In this document: piece by piece, positions 60,001 to 64,000 of the stretch | Layout of the letters: each line of letters opens with the position of its first letter | How positions within the stretch are numbered: position 1 is the stretch's first letter | Assembly: GCA_030267565.1 (NCBI GenBank) | Contig: BRXU01000001.1 | Coordinates: forward strand, 10,023,001 to 10,087,000 | Reading direction: 5' to 3' | Source: Pleodorina starrii | Taxonomy: Eukaryota > Chlorophyta > Chlorophyceae > Chlamydomonadales > Volvocaceae | DNA: 64,000 nucleotides | The notes under the pieces: generated by a model | Told to the model about the DNA's origin: nothing | Databases searched by the model: none | What the model saw: the letters and a program-made list of their open reading frames with translations, nothing else | Position numbers and translations under genes: made by a program

Positions 60001-63000
60001 GTTGAGGGCGGGGTGTGAGGACGGGGTGTGAGGGCGGGGGTTGAGGGCGGGGGTTGAGGGCGGGGGTTGAGGGCGGGGGTTGAGGGGTTGGGGGGGTGGT
60101 GGGTTGACAAGAATGAGACAGCGTGGAGGGCGACCCTCGTCCACGCAACGAAACGAGCCCCTCACACACACACCCGCTGTGGCTCCTCTGGCGGGAGTGG
60201 TGTAAGAGCCGAAGGTCGAGCACACGCAAGACACTGGACCTGGCTTGCCGCACCCGGCTCTGCACTCGGACTCCCGACAGCCACCCCGCAGCGGTGCTGG
60301 CTGGTCACTGCTTCAGCCCTCTCCCTGGATCAGCTTGGTCAACAACGTCCGCAGTGACTCATCGCTATATAAAGGAGCATACGATATCACTCCCTAACCC
60401 CCCATGGATCGGACCTCGATTCGCGCAGTGTTCTTCCCGCTCCGCTCCGCCCTCTTCCCGACTTGCCCCGCACCTCCCCAAAAGCCCCCCGCTGCGCCCC
60501 CCCCTCCCCACCCACCCACCCAACAGCCCTTCCAACCCTTAGCCTTCCTAAAGCCCCCTCCCGCCCCCCCGCCCCTCTCCGAAAAAAGCCCAACCAGCTG
60601 TATGAAGCACCCTCCCCTCCTCCCTCGACCCTCTTCGGGTGTTTCCGTTGGGCCTCTAAAACGTTGGTCACCTTGACAGCTTATCGCTTTGGACTGTTTC
60701 AGCCTCTTTTTACCCGCCAACCCCAACCCCCTTCCCTTCCTAACCCCCCCCTGTACGCGGCTCCTGCCTAAACGTGGATAAACCCCCCCCTATACGCGGA
60801 TACCGTAAACCCTCCTCCTGCTTTCCCCCCCTTTCTGTTCCGCTTCCAGGTCCGCATCGCCCACTTTGCTCAGCTTGTCAAGTCTGTCAAGGGCATCCAG
60901 TCTCTCTTCTCCACCCTGGTCTACTCGCTGCCCGCCTTCGGCAACGTGGGGGCGCTCATCGGGCTGTTCTTCTTCATGTACGCCTACGTGGGGATGTACC
61001 TGTTCGGGAAGGTGCAGGCGGGGGAGTCGCTCGGACACCACGCAAACTTCCGGAACTTCTGGGAGGTGGGTGGGTTGCGCGGGGTGGGGTGGGGTCGGGT
61101 CGGGTGGGGTGGGGTGGATGGAGCGGGAGGGAAGGGTAGGGAGGGAGAGGGGAGAGAGGCGGGGTTAAGGTGGGGCGGGGCGGGAAGGGTCTGCTCGTGT
61201 GGCGTGTGGGATCGAGTGGGGTTGGAGTGGGGTGGGTTGGGCTGAGGGCCCCGGGGTCTAAATGGGTATTGTACCGTACTCCCTGCTGGGGCACCTCTCC
61301 CTGTTCCCTGGCGACCGCCCATCTTGGTTGGTTGGTTGGTTGGTTGGTTGGTTGGTTGGTTGGTTGGGTCTTCCCAATGGGCTGGTCTCGCTCTCGCTAA
61401 GGGGGCCTGAGGGTAATGAACACGGTGTGGAGCCGCAGCGTTGGGACGTAGGGGATGGTGGGGTGAGGTGAGGAGGGGCTCCAGGGAGGGACTCCAGGCT
61501 GCCGGGGGCTGGCGGGAGGGAGGCGCGGCGACTGCTGCGCCGGCTGAGCTGAGCTGTGCTGTGACCCCACCGCTGTGACCCCACCAGCCTCCGCGCTCTT
61601 GGCTTCGAACTCTACCCCCTTCCATCACCCCTCAAAAGCCCTCCCTCCCACCCACCCACCCCGGCCCCCTCCCCCCCTCCCCAGGCCCTGCTGGTCCTCA
61701 TGCGTGTGGCCACCGGCGACAACTGGACGGGCATCATGTTTGACTGCATGGTGCAGCCCCCCCGCTGCGACCGCTCCGCCGGGGGCTGCGGCTCCTACCT
61801 GTCGGTGCCGTACTTTCTGTCCTTCGTGCTGCTCATCTACGTCATACTGCTCAACCTGCTGGCGGCCGTCATCATTGAGACGTTTGAGAAGACGCACGAG
61901 CAGGAGGAGTGGAAGCTGAGCCCGCAGGCGAGGAGGGAGTGGGGCGGGAGGGAGGGAGGGAGGGAGTGGGAGGGAGGGAGTGGGAGGGAGGGAGTGGGGG
62001 GGAGGGAGTGGGAGGGAGGGAGTGGGGCGGTGGGCGGGATGAGGGAGGGAGTGGGAGGGAGGGAGTGGGGGGGAGGGAGTGGGAGGGAGTGGGAGGGAGG
62101 GAGTGGGAGGGAGTGGGAGGGAGTGGAAAAAAGTGGGAGGGAGTGGGAGGGAGTGGGACGGAGGGAATGGGAGGGAGAGGGAGTGGGAGGGAGGGAATGG
62201 GAGGGAAGGAGTGGGAGGGAGAGGGAGTGGGGGAGAGGGGCGGGCAGGGAAGGGGCGAGTATGGAGTGCGGGCTTCGGCGCGTTATGCGCCGGTGGTGGT
62301 ACGGCCCTCCCTGCCGCCCACCACTTACCCACCCAACCAAAGAAACAATGACTCGAAACACACTCTCACCCAGCCAGCCAGCCACCCGCCCGTCCGGCCA
62401 AACCTATGCAGGCTCTGGAGGACTTTTTGACGCTGTGGAGCGAGTACGACGACGGCTCCGGAACCATCCTCCCCCGCCACCTGGAGGAGCTGCTGCTGAG
62501 GCTGGACCCGCCGCTGGGGCTGGGGCCTTATGCGGACAACAAGGACGTGCTCAAGTGAGTGAGGGGGGAAGGGGCCGGGGGGCGGAAATACGGCAATAAA
62601 ATGATACGGCGGAAATGGGGCACGGGGGTGGGAAGTGATCAAGGTGATGCCGCAGCAGCTAGGGGGGTTGGGCAGTACTTCACAGCAATGCCTCAGCGAT
62701 AGGACAGAGGTGGCGGGTTGGGGAGCGCGGCGGCGGCGGCTGCGGCGGCGGTGGCGGTGGCGGGTTGGGAGCGCTAGGGTGGCGACAGCGGCACCGCATC
62801 GCCCCCCTGTCCTGCCCCGTGTCCTGTCCTGTCCTGACCTGACCTGACTGCGCCGTTCTTTTCGCGCGCGCACCACCGCCCCTGCTGCACAACTGACTTG
62901 TCGTACAGGTTTGTGTACGACCTGGACATTCCGCTGGTCAGCGGCCGCGTGCCCTTCCACAAGACCGCCTTCGAGCTGGTCAAGAGGTGCAGCCAGGCGA

Positions 63001-64000
63001 CCATGCCGGAGGGTGAGCGAGAGGAGAGAAAGAGGGGGAGGAGGGGGGAGGGGGTGAAGGGGGTAACAAAGTGTGGGGACGCTGTGGGAAGGGGGTGTGG
63101 AGGGGCCAGCAAGGTAGCTGGGGGCCACATCCGAAGGCGGGGAGGCAGGGAGGCGGGGTTGGATGCAGTCGCCGTCACGGTCGCGCTGCCGCGGTCGCTG
63201 ACCGGCCCTGGGGGCCGATGTGCTGTTGCTGCCGACGCTGGCACCACTGGTGGCTGCACCCAGTGGTACCAGCGTCGCATTGCACACCAACCTCCCCATT
63301 CGACTCTACTCCCCCTCCCCCCTCCCCACACCCTCGCCCCCTCGCCCCTCCCCCCTCCCCCCTCCCCCCCCCAGGCGCCATCAAGGAGCAGATCGACCGC
63401 CTGGTTGACAAGTTCTTCCGGGAGCTGCCTACCCAGGACGAGATGCTCAACTTCTCAGTGGCCATCACCGTCATGAAGGTGCAGCGAAAGTGGAGGACAC
63501 GCATGCGGGCAGCCAAGCTGATGCGCAAGAAGCGGTGGAGGCAGCAGCGCCAGGACGCACCGGCCTATCCGGAGCTGTGCGCGAACAAGGCGATGGTGGT
63601 GGAGAGGTGGGGGGCTATAGCCGCCGGGGAGGGGAGGGGAAGGGAGGGTGAGGGGAGAGGGAGCGAGGGTGGTGGTGCGGGTGCGGGTGCGGGTGCGGGT
63701 GGAGAAGTTGTGTGGGGCGCGGCGTCGGCAGGGGTACTGGTGCCCGTGCCCTGGCCCTGGCCCTGGCGCCCCCTCCTCCACTTCGCCCTCCCATGCGGCA
63801 TCCTTCGTGCCTTGAACCTCTTGTCGTCGCACACCCGTCATGCCGCTGCGGGCCTGACCCCCTCACCTTGTCTCCACTCCCACTCCCACCTCCACCTCAG
63901 GTTCGAGGCGTGCCGCGAGGCTCAGCGCGAGGCGGTCCGCGCCTGGGAGGCCGCCCAGCTGGCCAACTACAACCGCAAGCCCGACAAGGCGGAGCTGGGT
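38587..64000 (+). CDS. Four-domain voltage-gated cation channel, Cav3/T-type-like, 3' end outside window
   Basis: 31 exons, at least 3,886 residues: 38587-38794, 38975-40519, 41309-41412, 42060-42203, 42680-42778, 43077-43178, 43512-43697, 44287-46772, 47177-47267, 47747-47917, 48434-48756, 49176-49291, 49505-49548, 49915-50054, 50507-50781, 51041-54111, 54308-54556, 55408-55611, 56030-56292, 56583-56701, 57458-57590, 58162-58323, 58824-59001, 59527-59607, 59735-59860, 60850-61065, 61685-61927, 62412-62554, 62909-63012, 63375-63606, 63901 onward. All junctions keep phase. S4 sensors are ALRALRPLRTITR (I), ALRVLKALRVLRLFK (II), ALRALKPLRLLTR (III) and FLRILRIFRVLRL (IV). P-loops are LTLTGW, LNLENW, ATLNGY and ATGDNW. 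Domain I (FGNTG...DAYS) and domain IV (GDNWTGIM) resemble T-type Cav3. An EF-hand-like region (EYDDGSG) and a basic IQ-like helix (VQRKWRTRMRA) follow S6 IV. A 69-codon first exon and an Arg/Ser/Glu-rich N-terminus precede domain I. A membrane or flagellar cation-entry role is inferred. Confidence 0.93.
41097..41305. repeat. CTG/CTA-CCG trinucleotide-rich repeat
   Basis: About 200 bp of CTG units interspersed with ACC-GCT and TTG variants, directly before the acceptor of channel exon 3. Confidence 0.9.
42508..42590 (+). repeat. Intronic repeat family A, sense
   Basis: GGGTCCGTTCGCTAACGCCG then CTTCTCCGCTGCGGTATTTT and a T/C-rich tail, about 90 bp before the acceptor of channel exon 5. Confidence 0.85.
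42941..42996 (-). repeat. Intronic repeat family A, antisense to its host gene
   Basis: AAGATACCGCAGCGGAGACG and then GCGTTAGCGAACGGACCC, the reverse complement of the family A core, in channel intron 5 (42779-43076). Confidence 0.85.
44287..46772 (+). other. Exon 8 of the channel: S6 of domain I and a giant I-II linker
   Basis: After LNLFLAVLKIKFAKAQ (end of S6 in domain I) the exon runs about 800 codons of Gly, Ala and Ser homopolymers. It contains scattered basic patches such as SNRARSMRAVSFRQRE. It has no membrane segment and is likely a disordered cytoplasmic linker. Confidence 0.85.
48136..48170 (+). repeat. Intronic repeat family B, sense, truncated
   Basis: TTATTGTTTTATAAAGGAGC then ATATCACTCCC, the 3' part of family B, in the intron before channel exon 11. 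Confidence 0.7.
50242..50401 (+). repeat. Two family C intronic repeats, sense
   Basis: 50242-50276 (ATCTGCTTCCCCCCTTGTAC then GTGGATAGCCCCC) and 50366-50401 (ATCTGCTTCCCCCCTATACG then TGGATAACCCCC) lie in the intron before channel exon 15. Confidence 0.85.
50460..50506 (+). repeat. Family A tail module forming the 3' splice site
   Basis: CGCTGCGATTTTCTCTTTAT then ACCCCCCTCGCCACCACAG, ending at the acceptor of channel exon 15; very similar to the tail that forms the torsin exon 4 acceptor. Confidence 0.75.
51041..54111 (+). other. Exon 16 of the channel: 1,023-codon II-III linker
   Basis: A 3,071-nt exon after domain II with Ala, Gly, Pro and Gln runs (for example the Gln-rich block at about 51680-51810). 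Some ordinary-looking patches occur, such as IQKMYTIKQWIDTG near its start and a DLLDSFLDPARE segment near 52550. It is in one open frame and phase-matched to both neighbours. Confidence 0.85.
54557..54930. repeat. G-rich minisatellite, units of GGTGGGGAGGTGGGG
   Basis: About 350 bp of 14- to 15-bp G-rich units starting exactly at the donor of exon 17, on the transcribed-RNA strand of the channel gene. Confidence 0.93.
55221..55280 (+). repeat. Intronic repeat family B, sense
   Basis: GGTCAACAACGTCCGCAGTG then CTATAGAACGGAGCACATCA, a diverged copy in the intron before channel exon 18. A family A tail (CTCCGCTGCGAATTTCTCTT) follows at about 55320-55350. Confidence 0.75.
59351..59381 (+). repeat. 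Intronic repeat family C, sense
   Basis: GGGCCTATACGTGGGTAAGC and a C-rich tail in the intron before channel exon 24. Confidence 0.7.
59891..60100. repeat. Minisatellite, GAGGGCGGGGGTT / GAGGGCGGGGTGT units
   Basis: About 200 bp of two alternating 13-bp G-rich units at the start of the intron after exon 25 (the S4 exon of domain IV). Confidence 0.93.
60338..60400 (+). repeat. Intronic repeat family B, sense, best-preserved copy
   Basis: GTCAACAACGTCCGCAGTGA then CTCATCGCTATATAAAGGAG and CATACGATATCACTCCC, in the intron before channel exon 26. Confidence 0.85.
60771..60811 (+). repeat. Intronic repeat family C, two partial copies
   Basis: AACGTGGATAAACCCCCC followed by CTATACGCGGATACC, about 40-80 bp before the acceptor of channel exon 26. 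Confidence 0.7.
61324..61368. repeat. (GGTT)n tetranucleotide repeat
   Basis: About eleven perfect TTGG units in the intron between channel exons 26 and 27. Confidence 0.95.
61930..62240. repeat. G-rich minisatellite, GGGAGGGAGT units
   Basis: About 300 bp of short purine units beginning right after the GC donor of exon 27. Confidence 0.93.

Overview
This is nuclear DNA of a green alga, most likely a volvocine member of the Chlamydomonadales (Chlamydomonas/Gonium/Volvox group). The reasons are very GC-rich exons, many short GT-AG introns (plus one GC-AG), Ala/Gly/Gln homopolymer runs in the proteins, TGTAA polyadenylation-type signals, TTTTAGGG-like telomeric motifs, and a starch branching enzyme next to a plastid-type peptidase. 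No bacterial, CRISPR or rRNA features were seen. The assignment rests on gene content and style; no database was searched.

Layout: (1) 230-2866, plus strand, the 3' end of a starch branching enzyme gene. (2) 5005-16853, minus strand, convergent with it, an 11-exon gene for an unrecognised acidic/basic protein of 2,413 residues. (3) 16854-19949, non-coding. (4) 19950-21001, minus strand, a hidden four-exon gene for a 119-residue protein made of two RIIa/Dpy-30-like dimerisation motifs that align without gaps. (5) 21452-26478, minus strand, a seven-exon torsin-like AAA+ ATPase with an N-terminal membrane anchor. (6) 26479-27040, a shared divergent promoter region. (7) 27041-33891, plus strand, a 12-exon M16 zinc metallopeptidase with a probable bipartite plastid/thylakoid targeting sequence. 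(8) 34265-38586, intergenic, holding three tandem copies of a small terminal-inverted-repeat element. (9) 38587 to the end, plus strand, 31 exons of a very large four-domain voltage-gated cation channel of T-type (Cav3-like) character, running off the window.

Gene models were built by hand from splice sites. In each of the four complete genes the exon lengths sum to a multiple of three and every junction keeps phase. The exons that encode known motifs join without loss.

The genes do not form one pathway. The strongest points for follow-up are the channel's selectivity residues (T-E-N-D where Cav3 has E-E-D-D), the tandem RIIa-like mini-gene, and several short repeat families that recur inside introns of unrelated genes. 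One of these repeats directly forms a 3' splice site, which resembles introner-type behaviour. The tandem inverted-repeat element array, flanked by a 4-bp duplication, is a further target.
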